A DNA stretch of 33,048 bases from IMG/VR virus record IMGVR_UViG_3300047373_000219, positions 1 through 33,048 of that record. One strand, given 5' to 3'. This DNA comes from a virus. Every line of letters begins with the position of its first letter. Position 1 is the stretch's first letter. Position numbers and translations under genes: made by a program. The notes below the pieces were generated by a model. The model had not been told where the DNA came from. It saw only the letters and a program-made list of their open reading frames with translations, and did not search any database. Shown here piece after piece: positions 25,124 to 31,137 of the stretch.

Positions 25124-25275
25124 AGCTTCTCTAATTGTTCAAGACAATACTCTACTTCCCACTTCACCGTGATTAGCCGACCACGTAGTCGCTCCTTCGG
25201 GTCGTCGTATGGATGTGCCTGAGAGGAGTTCTCGCTAGGCAAGGTTGCCTCCTCGTTGTTCTCGCTACGCTCCAT
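25120..25275 (-). CDS. Small hypothetical protein (51 aa)
   Basis: This gene starts at an ATG directly after the TAA of the upstream gene (TAAATG) and ends with TGA inside the ATG of the next one. The product is hydrophilic, acidic in the first half and helical at the end (VKWEVEYCLEQLEKL). Such tight junctions on both sides strongly support translation. It carries one copy of a 16-base repeat also found at 28.05 kb. Function unknown. Confidence 0.6.
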   Translation of the reverse strand: MERSENNEEATLPSENSSQAHPYDDPKERLRGRLITVKWEVEYCLEQLEKL

Positions 25276-25497
25276 TTAGCGAAGGTCTTGAAGGTTCTTT
25301 CTCGCTCCTCTCTCGTCCTCAGGGAATAATCCGATGACGGGGTCAGTTCCAAACCAATTATCAATGTAGCGTAGTGCGCCATATCCATCTTTGGCTATCT
25401 GTGAGAAGTAGACATCTCTGCCGTAGGTCTGTTCCATGTGATTATCGTAGTCATCTACGATTCGTTTCAAAGTCATTAGGGCGTGTTCCTTAGTCAT
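25276..25497 (-). CDS. Hypothetical protein (73 aa)
   Basis: This small soluble protein of unknown function starts MTKEHALMTLKRIVDDYDNH and ends in an acidic/basic tail (PEDERGARKNLQDLR). Its aromatic centre (YGALRYIDNWFGTDP) suggests a folded mixed structure. It overlaps the upstream gene by 8 bases and directly abuts the 51-residue gene. Early-operon member by position; family unknown. Confidence 0.55.
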   Translation of the reverse strand: MTKEHALMTLKRIVDDYDNHMEQTYGRDVYFSQIAKDGYGALRYIDNWFGTDPVIGLFPEDERGARKNLQDLR

Positions 25498-25786
25498 CTT
25501 GATTAGGGTTTATATTAACGTATCTCTGTCGGTCTGTATCACTCATGTAATGCACTTGGTCGGGTCGTGCCCACTTGTCCATGTCATACCTCTTGCCTGC
25601 AGGAGGAGCGACTATCAGGCGGACATCCATCACGAACAACTCTGTATCTACCTCTACCTCATCCACCTGCTCTCCATACTTCTCGTCAGGTCGGGTAGTC
25701 AACTCGATGTTAGTGATAGTGGCAACGTTTGCGATGCCTGCTCTCGGAGTGTACCACACGGGGTCGCCTACTCTATACTTCTTCAT
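25490..25786 (-). CDS. Hypothetical protein (98 aa)
   Basis: This acidic protein begins KKYRVGDPVWYTPRAGIANVATITNIEL, a pattern like a small SH3-type barrel that occurs in many phage accessory proteins. The rest is hydrophilic, with DVRLIVAPPAGKRYD in the middle. It overlaps the upstream gene by 14 bases and the downstream one by 8. No function is assigned. Confidence 0.6.
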   Translation of the reverse strand: MKKYRVGDPVWYTPRAGIANVATITNIELTTRPDEKYGEQVDEVEVDTELFVMDVRLIVAPPAGKRYDMDKWARPDQVHYMSDTDRQRYVNINPNQDD

Positions 25787-26156
25787 CGAACAGAGTCTTT
25801 ATAGCATCTACGCTTGATTCTTTGCTCGCCAACTCTTGACGTCTCTCTGCCCACCTGACAGCTTGACCCCACATATCATGAAGGTCGGTCAACTCTTGCG
25901 TCTCTAATCGAAACAACTTCAGGGTCTGTTGCATATCAAACAGGTTCTTCCACATCTGCCTGCAGAAGCGCAGCTCATCTTTAATGATAGGCTGAGCATG
26001 GAGATGTTCGAGGTGTCCTTGTATCACGTAGGTGAGAGTGTTGCTCACCTTTGCTCGTTTGTAATCACCGAGGTCAGTTACGCCTCGGTTGAAGGCTGAC
26101 AGCTTATCATTAGTTACACGCGCTGCCTCGTGTATAGGGTTGTGAGAGAAATTCAT
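25773..26156 (-). CDS. Hypothetical helical protein (127 aa)
   Basis: This protein reads as almost entirely alpha-helical, with long amphipathic runs (HAQPIIKDELRFCRQMWKNL and MQQTLKLFRLETQELTDLHD) and no membrane segment. Its ATG overlaps the upstream stop as ATGA. No family is recognised. A protein-protein interaction role in early takeover is possible but not shown. Confidence 0.55.
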   Translation of the reverse strand: MNFSHNPIHEAARVTNDKLSAFNRGVTDLGDYKRAKVSNTLTYVIQGHLEHLHAQPIIKDELRFCRQMWKNLFDMQQTLKLFRLETQELTDLHDMWGQAVRWAERRQELASKESSVDAIKTLFDEEV

Positions 26157-26431
26157 CGCTTCTTGTATTTAGCGGTTAAAGATTGGATTTTATTTAGGGC
26201 AATACGAGCCTCATACATTGCGGCTCTAACGTCAGCAGAATCTGACAGCATAGAGTACAACCTTCTGTACTCAGGCATAGCGTCAGGGTGATTAGGGAGA
26301 GCATCAGCCTTTAGCTGCGTCTGAGCGGCATCTCTCTCTAAGGTATTCGTGGTGCGATACAACTCAACTGTCATAGACACAGCCTCATCATATGCTAGGG
26401 AAAGGGTCTGTTCAGGAAGAGGCTTACGCAT
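26153..26431 (-). CDS. Hypothetical helical protein (92 aa)
   Basis: The ATG at 26431 overlaps the upstream stop by 8 bases and is preferred over a GTG at 26485 that would add 18 very basic residues. The product is mostly helical (YDEAVSMTVELYRTTNTLER, ADVRAAMYEARIALNKIQ) with a basic tail (TAKYKKR). Function unknown. Confidence 0.55.
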   Translation of the reverse strand: MRKPLPEQTLSLAYDEAVSMTVELYRTTNTLERDAAQTQLKADALPNHPDAMPEYRRLYSMLSDSADVRAAMYEARIALNKIQSLTAKYKKR

Positions 26432-26849
26432 GACCCTGTGTTTTAACGTCCTCAGATGCCGTCTCTTGAACCTTCGTGGTTTCACTTAGGTGAGCGCCTA
26501 AGTTATTTGCTAACCACTCTGAGTACGTACCCTCGATGTCCTCATAGTCATCCATGCGGTACTCTAACTCATCTTCACCAATATACACATCGACCTCCTT
26601 ACAGACGGACACCTCTGTGTCTTCAATAGATATGTCAATATCTACCTCTCGATTCCATGAGGATTCTGACACAGCCTTCTCAGCATGGACACGGGCTTGC
26701 TTGTAACCTGCCTCGTATGCTCTAGCAATAAACGCGGCATTAGCCTCTCCGAGGTCAGCCATCTGCGTTAAGTGTTCTTCAAGAGTCAGTATAGACTGCT
26801 CTTGTGATTTCATGATGGCGCTTGCCATCTCTCTAATAGTATTCTCCAT
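26424..26849 (-). CDS. Hypothetical acidic protein (141 aa)
   Basis: This acidic protein has a helical first half (ENTIREMASAIMKSQEQSIL, AYEAGYKQARVHAEKAV) and a strongly acidic centre (VDIDISIEDTEVSVCKEVDV and GEDELEYRMDDYEDIEG). Such charge could mimic nucleic acid or bind a basic partner; this is only a suggestion. The gene follows a hammerhead ribozyme, and self-cleavage would leave its message with a 29-base leader. Confidence 0.55.
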   Translation of the reverse strand: MENTIREMASAIMKSQEQSILTLEEHLTQMADLGEANAAFIARAYEAGYKQARVHAEKAVSESSWNREVDIDISIEDTEVSVCKEVDVYIGEDELEYRMDDYEDIEGTYSEWLANNLGAHLSETTKVQETASEDVKTQGHA

Positions 26850-26872
26850 TTGATTTGTTGTTTAGGAGGTTA

Positions 26873-26925
26873 GACATAGACGGGGCATAACCCCGTTTCG
26901 ACCTGTGAGGTCTCATCAGTATGCC
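26873..26925 (-). ncRNA. Type I hammerhead ribozyme 1
   Basis: Reading the minus strand, the core CTGATGA is at 26919-26913. Stem II is GACCT/AGGTC with a CAC loop, then comes GAAA (26899-26896). Stem III is CGGGG/CCCCG with a TTATG loop, followed by the cleavage triplet GTC (26881-26879). Stem I pairs GGCATA (26925-26920) with TATGTC (26878-26873) and is open to the rest of the transcript, giving type I topology. All conserved core bases are present. It begins directly after the TAA of the 145-residue gene, and cleavage leaves a 29-base leader before the next ATG. Confidence 0.9.
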
Positions 26926-27363
26926 TTAGCTATTCAGCTTGTTCCAATCTCTGTTGAACTCCTTCATGGTTTTCTGAAGTAGCTCTTGTTCTTTCTCTAC
27001 TTCAAGAACCTTCAGTACAACAGCAGTCATGATAGGCTCAAACAACTTTGCTGTATGCTCCCAATCTTCACTAGCAGAACGGCATATGCTTCTGAGACGA
27101 TTGTAGAGGTTAGTCTCTTTTGGGTACATGAACCGCTCTAGCTTGTCAGCTAAGTCAGCAAAGAAGCGGCTCATCTCGTAATCCTCATAGCCGTTCATCA
27201 CGTTACCGCCTCCGTTGTTGTAGATGTCATAGGAGAACCTGCCTATGGCGCGGATAGCCTCGCCATGTCTAGTTGATGCTTCTCCTGATGCGGGTACGTG
27301 CTTGTCCCATAGGCGGTCATATTCTGCCTGTAACTCTCCTGTTCCATTAAAGTAACTCTTCAT
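26926..27363 (-). CDS. Hypothetical protein (145 aa) flanked by two hammerhead ribozymes
   Basis: This helical protein has several amphipathic stretches (MSRFFADLADKLERFMYPKE, EPIMTAVVLKVLEVEKEQEL) and no recognised domain or membrane segment. It is the only gene between the two hammerhead ribozymes, which both read in its direction. Self-cleavage at 27393/27392 and at 26879/26878 would release a 514-base RNA carrying this one gene. The ends would be a 5'-hydroxyl and a 2',3'-cyclic phosphate, which are substrates for RNA ligases. Function unknown. Confidence 0.6.
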   Translation of the reverse strand: MKSYFNGTGELQAEYDRLWDKHVPASGEASTRHGEAIRAIGRFSYDIYNNGGGNVMNGYEDYEMSRFFADLADKLERFMYPKETNLYNRLRSICRSASEDWEHTAKLFEPIMTAVVLKVLEVEKEQELLQKTMKEFNRDWNKLNS

Positions 27364-27386
27364 GATTGTGTGATTTAGATTTGTTT

Positions 27387-27439
27387 GACACAGACGCCCT
27401 CTAGGAGCGTTTCGGCTATTGAAGCCTCATCAGTATGTC
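27387..27439 (-). ncRNA. Type I hammerhead ribozyme 2
   Basis: The same layout as ribozyme 1 with different stem sequences: CTGATGA at 27433-27427, stem II GGCT/AGCC with loop TCAAT, GAAA at 27413-27410, stem III CGCTC/GGGCG (one G-U pair) with loop CTAGA, GTC at 27395-27393, and stem I GACATA (27439-27434) with TGTGTC (27392-27387). Stems II and III keep pairing although the bases changed between the two copies, which is covariation. It starts directly after a TAA stop and its cut lies 29 bases before the next ATG, exactly as in copy 1. Confidence 0.9.
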
Positions 27440-27739
27440 TTATGCCCACACCTTCTTGACTAGCATGATGTGACGGTCTTGTAGGTACTTCTCTCCCTTG
27501 CAAACTTCACCGCTAGGGAGGATAACTTCTTTGATTCGTAGGGCATCAAACAACCCGTCTTCTCCGCCCCATTGCATATGCACGGCTGTGATGAAGGTGT
27601 TCTGAGGAGTGGTGATGTAAACATTCCACTCGCCTAGAGTCTCGTTAAAGCAGTAGTCAGACACGCTAATGCTGTAACCCTTAGAACGTAGGGTGTAGAG
27701 CAGTTGAGAAGCGGTAGGGTAGGTAGTAGGAGTAGTCAT
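27440..27739 (-). CDS. Hypothetical protein (99 aa)
   Basis: This soluble protein of unknown family has an N-terminal TASQLLYTLRSKGYSISVSD and beta-rich remainder (EWNVYITTPQNTFITAVHMQ, RHIMLVKKVW). The stop abuts the 5' strand of hammerhead ribozyme 2, so its message would end in the ribozyme after cleavage. It follows a 40-residue gene by 25 bases in the transcript from promoter B. No function is assigned. Confidence 0.6.
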   Translation of the reverse strand: MTTPTTYPTASQLLYTLRSKGYSISVSDYCFNETLGEWNVYITTPQNTFITAVHMQWGGEDGLFDALRIKEVILPSGEVCKGEKYLQDRHIMLVKKVWA

Positions 27740-27764
27740 GGCGGTAGGTATTAAAGTAAGAGGA

Positions 27765-27887
27765 TTATTTGACGATTTCGATAGTCTCCATAGTCGCTAC
27801 ATCGACCATGTGTGTGAAGCCTGTGATTTCACATATGAAGGGATGTACGCCTTCGGTAGGGAAACTAGGGTTGAGAGGAGAGTTCAT
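27765..27887 (-). CDS. Small hypothetical protein (40 aa)
   Basis: The frame from the ATG at 27887 to TAA at 27765 encodes a 40-residue protein with a natural composition (TEGVHPFICEITGFTHMVDV). It lies 58 bases downstream of the candidate promoter B and 25 bases before the next gene, in the same direction. Its codons look usable and no other minus-strand frame explains the interval. No family recognised; translation is inferred. Confidence 0.45.
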   Translation of the reverse strand: MNSPLNPSFPTEGVHPFICEITGFTHMVDVATMETIEIVK

Positions 27888-27944
27888 GAGAGAGAGGATT
27901 TAAAATTAGATACCGCTAAGATGGGAGTGTCATTATCATAAATC

Positions 27945-28012
27945 CAAATTTATTTTTGGTTTTTTTTTGAAACGCTACGGGGACTAGGGAGAGAGAGCCG
28001 AATTTTTTTTGG
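27945..28012 (-). promoter_or_regulatory. Early promoter candidate B
   Basis: Minus-strand order: A8 tract, GGCTCTCTCTCCCTAG, GTAGCGTTTC at 27978-27969, 16 bases, then TAAATTTG at 27952-27945. The final box matches the Bacteroidota -7 consensus TAnnTTTG. The same order and identical spacing occur in element A. It faces the 40-residue gene and the ribozyme-bearing part of the early operon. Confidence 0.65.
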
Positions 28013-28143
28013 TTAACAATGACGATTAGGGGCTACGCGCTGAAGGAGTTCTCGCTAGGGAGAAGCAACGATTAGGTCTTTCCTAACGCTGCGCCTAGCG
28101 ATGCCCCAAGGAGGCTCTGAGAGCTTCCCTGAGGCAGCGAGGC
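28013..28143 (-). other. Structured intergenic region after the ArdC-like gene
   Basis: Nothing coding is seen. The stretch holds a hairpin (TTAGG/CCTAA with loop TCTTT at 28069-28088), an imperfect palindrome around 28112-28126 (GGCTCTGAGAGCTT), several CTAGCG/CGCTAGG repeats and one copy of a 16-base repeat shared with 25.2 kb (28044-28059). It could hold the replication origin or a weak terminator. Confidence 0.3.
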
Positions 28144-29043
28144 TCATCCTGCCATATAAGCCTGTGAGGACTCGATTATGCGGTCTACTGCCTTACTCGC
28201 TTGTGATGCTGCATACACTATCAGCTTAGGGTCATCAGTCAGGGCACTAGCCCATCCATTGATGTAAGCCTGTGAGGACTCTTGGTCGAAGTCAATGTCC
28301 CATAGGCTACTGAGCATCTGCGCTCCCATCTCAGCTACTAACTCCTCCTTGCTGTAAGCCTCTTTGCCAAACTCTGTGTCCATCTCAAAACGCTTTAGGC
28401 GCTTAGGATGACCTGTGCTGTGGATAGCCTCGTGAATGAACGTGTGGTCGTAGGCAGCCTGACTCACAAAGCTGTCTCTAGGTGGCATCATGATAGCATC
28501 CTTGCTTGGGCTATAAGCAGCCTTGTCTCCCACTATAGTAAAGATGCTCTCTCGTGTGCAGTAGGCATCCAATAGTGAAGGTTCTAAGGTAGCGTTAGCC
28601 TCACTTGAGTACTTAGCCTCAAGACCCTCGCATTGCTCAAGGTTGAACACATAGTAGACACGCATTGACCAACCCTCAGAGGCATCAGCCTTACGGATGC
28701 CTGCCTTCTGAAGCTGTGCTGCTGAGTACCACTTGTCTTTGTGGCAGTAGCTAACATTCCAAAAGACAATACCCGTAGCCTGCGCGCCCTTCTTGACAGA
28801 GCCTCCACACGCCTCTGCTTGCTTGTAGGTGACCCACTCATTTCGTGAGTAGCCATGTGCCCACATCTCAGCATTGAGGAGGAAGGTGTTGATGCCCTTG
28901 TATGCTTTACCTGTGCTGTGGTTAACAGGTGCGTAGATGTTGCCGTCTACGGTAAAGGGTCGGAAGTACTTGAGCCCTTGCTCCTTGAGTCCTGCTATCA
29001 CACGCTCTGTGACAACCTCGTAGATGTTCTTTTTAGTATTCAT
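28144..29043 (-). CDS. ArdC-like anti-restriction protein (ssDNA-binding domain plus zincin)
   Basis: Starting at the ATG that shares TAATG with the upstream stop gives 299 residues. The N-terminal part (about 1-140: YFRPFTVDGNIYAPVNHSTG, YKGINTFLLN, WVTYKQAEACGGSVKKGAQA) matches the ArdC single-stranded DNA-binding domain. The C-terminal part has a zincin motif HEAIHSTGH (His204, His208) with Glu238 as the likely third ligand in EELVAEMGAQ. ArdC proteins shield incoming DNA from type I/II restriction; the peptidase role is unclear. As one of the first early genes, it would protect the genome before new modified DNA is made. Confidence 0.85.
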   Translation of the reverse strand: MNTKKNIYEVVTERVIAGLKEQGLKYFRPFTVDGNIYAPVNHSTGKAYKGINTFLLNAEMWAHGYSRNEWVTYKQAEACGGSVKKGAQATGIVFWNVSYCHKDKWYSAAQLQKAGIRKADASEGWSMRVYYVFNLEQCEGLEAKYSSEANATLEPSLLDAYCTRESIFTIVGDKAAYSPSKDAIMMPPRDSFVSQAAYDHTFIHEAIHSTGHPKRLKRFEMDTEFGKEAYSKEELVAEMGAQMLSSLWDIDFDQESSQAYINGWASALTDDPKLIVYAASQASKAVDRIIESSQAYMAG

Positions 29044-29276
29044 TATCCTAAGTTGTAATTTGAAATCTCGCCACAGATGACATTCTCTCCGTGAATCTCC
29101 ATATAGGGATATGACGTTGCCTCGGCACATCTCTTCAAGAACATAACTACTTGATACTCGCTGAGGTGAAGTGCCTTGGAAGCGTATTTAACTTGAGTGA
29201 ATGAAGGAGCGTTAAGTAGGACAGGGAGGGTTTCTCCTGAGGAGATGGACACGTAGATGTTGTAGTAGGTTTCCAT
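29043..29276 (-). CDS. Hypothetical protein (77 aa)
   Basis: This small protein is not recognised. It starts METYYNIYVSISSGETLPVL and is mixed in structure, with a helix (SKALHLSEYQVVMFLKRCAE) in the middle. The stop overlaps the ArdC-like start (TAATG), so the two are translationally coupled. The leader before the ATG is A-rich without a Shine-Dalgarno-like sequence. Confidence 0.55.
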   Translation of the reverse strand: METYYNIYVSISSGETLPVLLNAPSFTQVKYASKALHLSEYQVVMFLKRCAEATSYPYMEIHGENVICGEISNYNLG

Positions 29277-29308
29277 GATAGATAGATTAGATGTTTGACG
29301 GATATGAA

Positions 29309-29569
29309 TTAGGCTGCGAGTAAGTACTCAAGGTTTGACACAACGTTGTTAGCAATGTAAGTCTCAAGGCTACGGAGGTCGTCACCCTCGTAAGAATCGA
29401 CGAACAGGTCACCTCCTGCGGAATGGAAGATGTCAACAGACCAAAAGCGCGGAGCATCCATGGAGAGTTCCTTGCGGACTAACCAACACTCGCAGTTGAA
29501 CTTCTCACCGTTAACGATGAATGATTGAGTAGTGTAGTACTTAGCAGGAGAAGGAGTAGAGATAGACAT
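29309..29569 (-). CDS. First early gene: hypothetical protein (86 aa)
   Basis: The start chosen is the ATG at 29569 (MSISTPSPAKYYTTQSF); an upstream GTG at 29602 would add 11 residues inside the leader. The product has a beta-rich centre (NCECWLVRKELSMDAPRFWS) and a C-terminal helix (LETYIANNVVSNLEYLLA). It is the first gene behind promoter A and so probably among the earliest expressed. The leader includes GTCAAACAAAT, also present before the gene at 27363. No function recognised. Confidence 0.6.
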   Translation of the reverse strand: MSISTPSPAKYYTTQSFIVNGEKFNCECWLVRKELSMDAPRFWSVDIFHSAGGDLFVDSYEGDDLRSLETYIANNVVSNLEYLLAA

Positions 29570-29630
29570 GGTAGTAGAGATTTGAAATTTGTTTGACCCC
29601 ACGAAGGTCGGGCTTTCTTTTCTTCAAATC

Positions 29631-29700
29631 CAAATTTATTTTGCATCTTTCTTGGAGACGCTACCTCAGCTAGGCGCAGAGAGGCAAATTTTTTTTGACG
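29631..29700 (-). promoter_or_regulatory. Early promoter candidate A
   Basis: Minus-strand order: A8 tract (29696-29689), GCCTCTCTGCGCCTAG, GTAGCGTCTC at 29664-29655, 16 bases, then TAAATTTG at 29638-29631, followed by GATTT. Element B has the same parts with identical spacing. It lies directly after the lysis terminator and faces the first early gene. Confidence 0.65.
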
Positions 29701-29714
29701 TATTCTTACAAACC

Positions 29715-29745
29715 AAAAAAGCCCTACCCCGCTAGGGATAAGGCT
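29715..29745 (-). terminator. Rho-independent terminator of the lysis operon
   Basis: On the minus strand an 11-bp stem (AGCCTTATCCC with GGGGTAGGGCT, two G-T pairs) closes on a TAGC loop and is followed by six T residues counting the last stem base. It would end transcription of the fibre and lysis genes before promoter A begins the early operon. Confidence 0.85.
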
Positions 29746-29907
29746 TCTCCGTGTCGTCAAACAATCCAAACCAAACCATGAAGTCTAATTGGAATACGGG
29801 GCTAAGGTAGGCTGAAGTTTCCCTGTCTCCAAATCTGAAGCAGGAAAACGTTAACTACTAATCGCTCACACATATGAGCGCGCAGGCATCCGCGCGTAAC
29901 TAATGGT

Positions 29908-30108
29908 CTATTCCTTCGCCTTCTTCTTCTTAGCTTGTTTAGCTGCTTGTCGCTTCTTGCGCTTGTCAGCTACGATAGCGTTAATGAGAACATCAAGCCA
30001 TCCAAAGACTCTGTTGTCAGCTTGCGTAGGAGTGAGGTTGACCACGACCTTAATGAACGCCATTAGTCCGAGCAGTATCTCCGCCCAATAGTTTGTGAGT
30101 ATATCCAT
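29908..30108 (-). CDS. Holin-like small membrane protein
   Basis: The ATG at 30108, 4 bases after the amidase stop, gives 66 residues. One hydrophobic segment (WAEILLGLMAFIKVVVNL, about 8-25) is followed by a short amphipathic stretch and a strongly basic tail (KKRQAAKQAKKKKAKE). Small proteins with a membrane helix and Lys-rich C-terminus next to an endolysin usually act as holins, which open the inner membrane to release the amidase. The holin role rests on this structure and position. Confidence 0.6.
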   Translation of the reverse strand: MDILTNYWAEILLGLMAFIKVVVNLTPTQADNRVFGWLDVLINAIVADKRKKRQAAKQAKKKKAKE

Positions 30109-30112
30109 GTTG

Positions 30113-30529
30113 CTAAAGTAAGTAATCAAATTTAGACCGCACATCGAAGCACGGACAAGCCTTCTTGCTGAACTCGTTGTGCCCATGCAAGTTCATCTCG
30201 CCAAACAGACACCGCAGGCTCAACACGATGTCTTCAAATGAGGTGACCTGAGCAGGTGTCATTGTGTCTTTGGGGTGACCTTGGTTGCTCAAGCCTCCGA
30301 TGTAACACACCCCGATGCTGTCGTTGTGACCCTTGGTGTGCGCACCTTGCATTTCAAGAGAACGCCCCTGCTCAATCGTGCCGTCTGTCTTGATGACAAA
30401 GTGATACCCGATGTCCAACCAACCATTGCCGTCAACGTGCCATCTCTTGATTGTTTTTGCGTCCAAGAACGGGTCAACTTTTGTGGCAGAACAGTGAAGA
30501 ATTATACGCTTCGAGGCTAGTGATTTCAT
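30113..30529 (-). CDS. Endolysin: T7 lysozyme-like N-acetylmuramoyl-L-alanine amidase
   Basis: This 138-residue enzyme aligns well with T7 lysozyme along its length. It has LHCSATK (zinc ligand His12), GWLDIGYHFVIKTDGTIEQGR (catalytic-site Tyr42), GAHTKGHNDSIGVCYIGG, and HGHNEFSKKACPCFD (zinc ligands His117 and Cys125, Lys123). Amidase_2 enzymes cut the bond between muramic acid and the stem peptide. There is no signal peptide, so release depends on a holin. The gene lies behind promoter-like element C, so it may have its own late promoter. Confidence 0.92.
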   Translation of the reverse strand: MKSLASKRIILHCSATKVDPFLDAKTIKRWHVDGNGWLDIGYHFVIKTDGTIEQGRSLEMQGAHTKGHNDSIGVCYIGGLSNQGHPKDTMTPAQVTSFEDIVLSLRCLFGEMNLHGHNEFSKKACPCFDVRSKFDYLL

Positions 30530-30559
30530 GACTTAACGATTTAACGCTGAAGGTAGTTT

Positions 30560-30668
30560 TTTTGCCGTTTCAGCAACTTTAGTGGTTTCGGTAACGTTGG
30601 TGTTCATTAACAGAAGATATTAAAAAACCCTAGCTAGGCTAGCCGTGGAGAGGCGATTTTTTTGTCAC
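30560..30668 (-). promoter_or_regulatory. Promoter-like repeat C upstream of the lysis genes
   Basis: Minus-strand order: A7 tract, CGCCTCTCC, GGCTAGCCTAGCTAGG with a T6 run, GAACACC, CGTTACC, then TAAAGTTG at 30581-30574 and TTGCTGA. It aligns without gaps with element X at 22.4 kb from GGCTAGCCTA through the TAAA box. The CTAGC/GCTAG stem before the T run could also act as a weak terminator for the preceding gene. Confidence 0.55.
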
Positions 30669-30883
30669 TCGATGCCCTGCCTCGCAAGCAGAATTTTCAG
30701 CTCATTGACCCCTTCGACCAACTTCTCAAGTGTGTTTTGGATGTCTGATTCTCGTCTCTCAAGATTGATGATTCTTGACTTCAAGATTGTGACTTCTTGA
30801 TTGAGTTTTGTCCATGCTGCCACACCTGTTGACAGCAACACAACACCCTCAATAATCATGCTGACAATATGCGTGTCCATCAT
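30665..30883 (-). CDS. Membrane-anchored coiled-coil protein
   Basis: This 72-residue protein has an N-terminal hydrophobic segment (SMIIEGVVLLSTGVAAW, about 8-24) followed by a long heptad-like helix (about 27-65, LNQEVTILKSRIINLERRES and NTLEKLVEGVNELKILLAR). It overlaps the upstream gene by 4 bases and lies before the lysis promoter. The form resembles holin-associated or XhlA-like proteins in reverse topology. A lysis accessory or tail-associated role is possible. Confidence 0.6.
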   Translation of the reverse strand: MMDTHIVSMIIEGVVLLSTGVAAWTKLNQEVTILKSRIINLERRESDIQNTLEKLVEGVNELKILLARQGIE

Positions 30884-31137
30884 GGCTTTATTCCGTACTC
30901 CCCAACAGGGATTGTAATTGTTTCTGTTCCTGTTGCCGTTACGTACGTCCTAGTTTGTGGGATAGTTATCACCCAAGTGCTATACGTAGCAAAATAAACC
31001 CCGTCAACTTCTTCGCATTCATCTAACGATTCTTGGTCGTATCCCCAAGCCATAAACGGTACTGCGCTATCCGTCCATGTCACAGAAAAATCTGTGTCTT
31101 CATTAACTTCTACTCTATATGTTCCTTCTAAGACCAT
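30880..31137 (-). CDS. Hypothetical tail-fibre-associated protein (85 aa)
   Basis: This acidic, Thr-rich protein reads as all-beta (YRVEVNEDTDFSVTWTDSAV, WVITIPQTRTYVTATGTETI), like small tail decoration or fibre proteins. It overlaps the RCC1-like gene by 10 bases and the coiled-coil gene by 4, so it is made from the fibre transcript. No family recognised. Confidence 0.5.
   Translation of the reverse strand: MVLEGTYRVEVNEDTDFSVTWTDSAVPFMAWGYDQESLDECEEVDGVYFATYSTWVITIPQTRTYVTATGTETITIPVGEYGIKP

Larger units (their letters stand above)
29570..29907 (-). other. Gene-free boundary between lysis and early regions
   Basis: No convincing gene lies here. On the minus strand it holds, in order, two overlapping hairpins just after the holin-like stop (29878-29895 and 29863-29880, both GC-rich with no T run), about 115 bases without visible features, a terminator (29745-29715), promoter A (29700-29631), and the early leader with a GACC/GGTC hairpin near 29596-29610. 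Confidence 0.5.

Noticed and set aside
27738-27941. Plus-strand frame of 67 residues
   Set aside because: It would be the only plus-strand gene, it overlaps a minus-strand promoter and small gene, and its protein looks unlike a folded domain.
29479-29769. Minus-strand frame of 96 residues across the terminator and promoter A
   Set aside because: It covers a clear terminator and promoter, and its Leu-rich protein has no sensible start.
29746-29907. The two overlapping hairpins after the holin-like gene as a rho-independent terminator
   Set aside because: They have no T run; the terminator at 29715-29745 is a better candidate.
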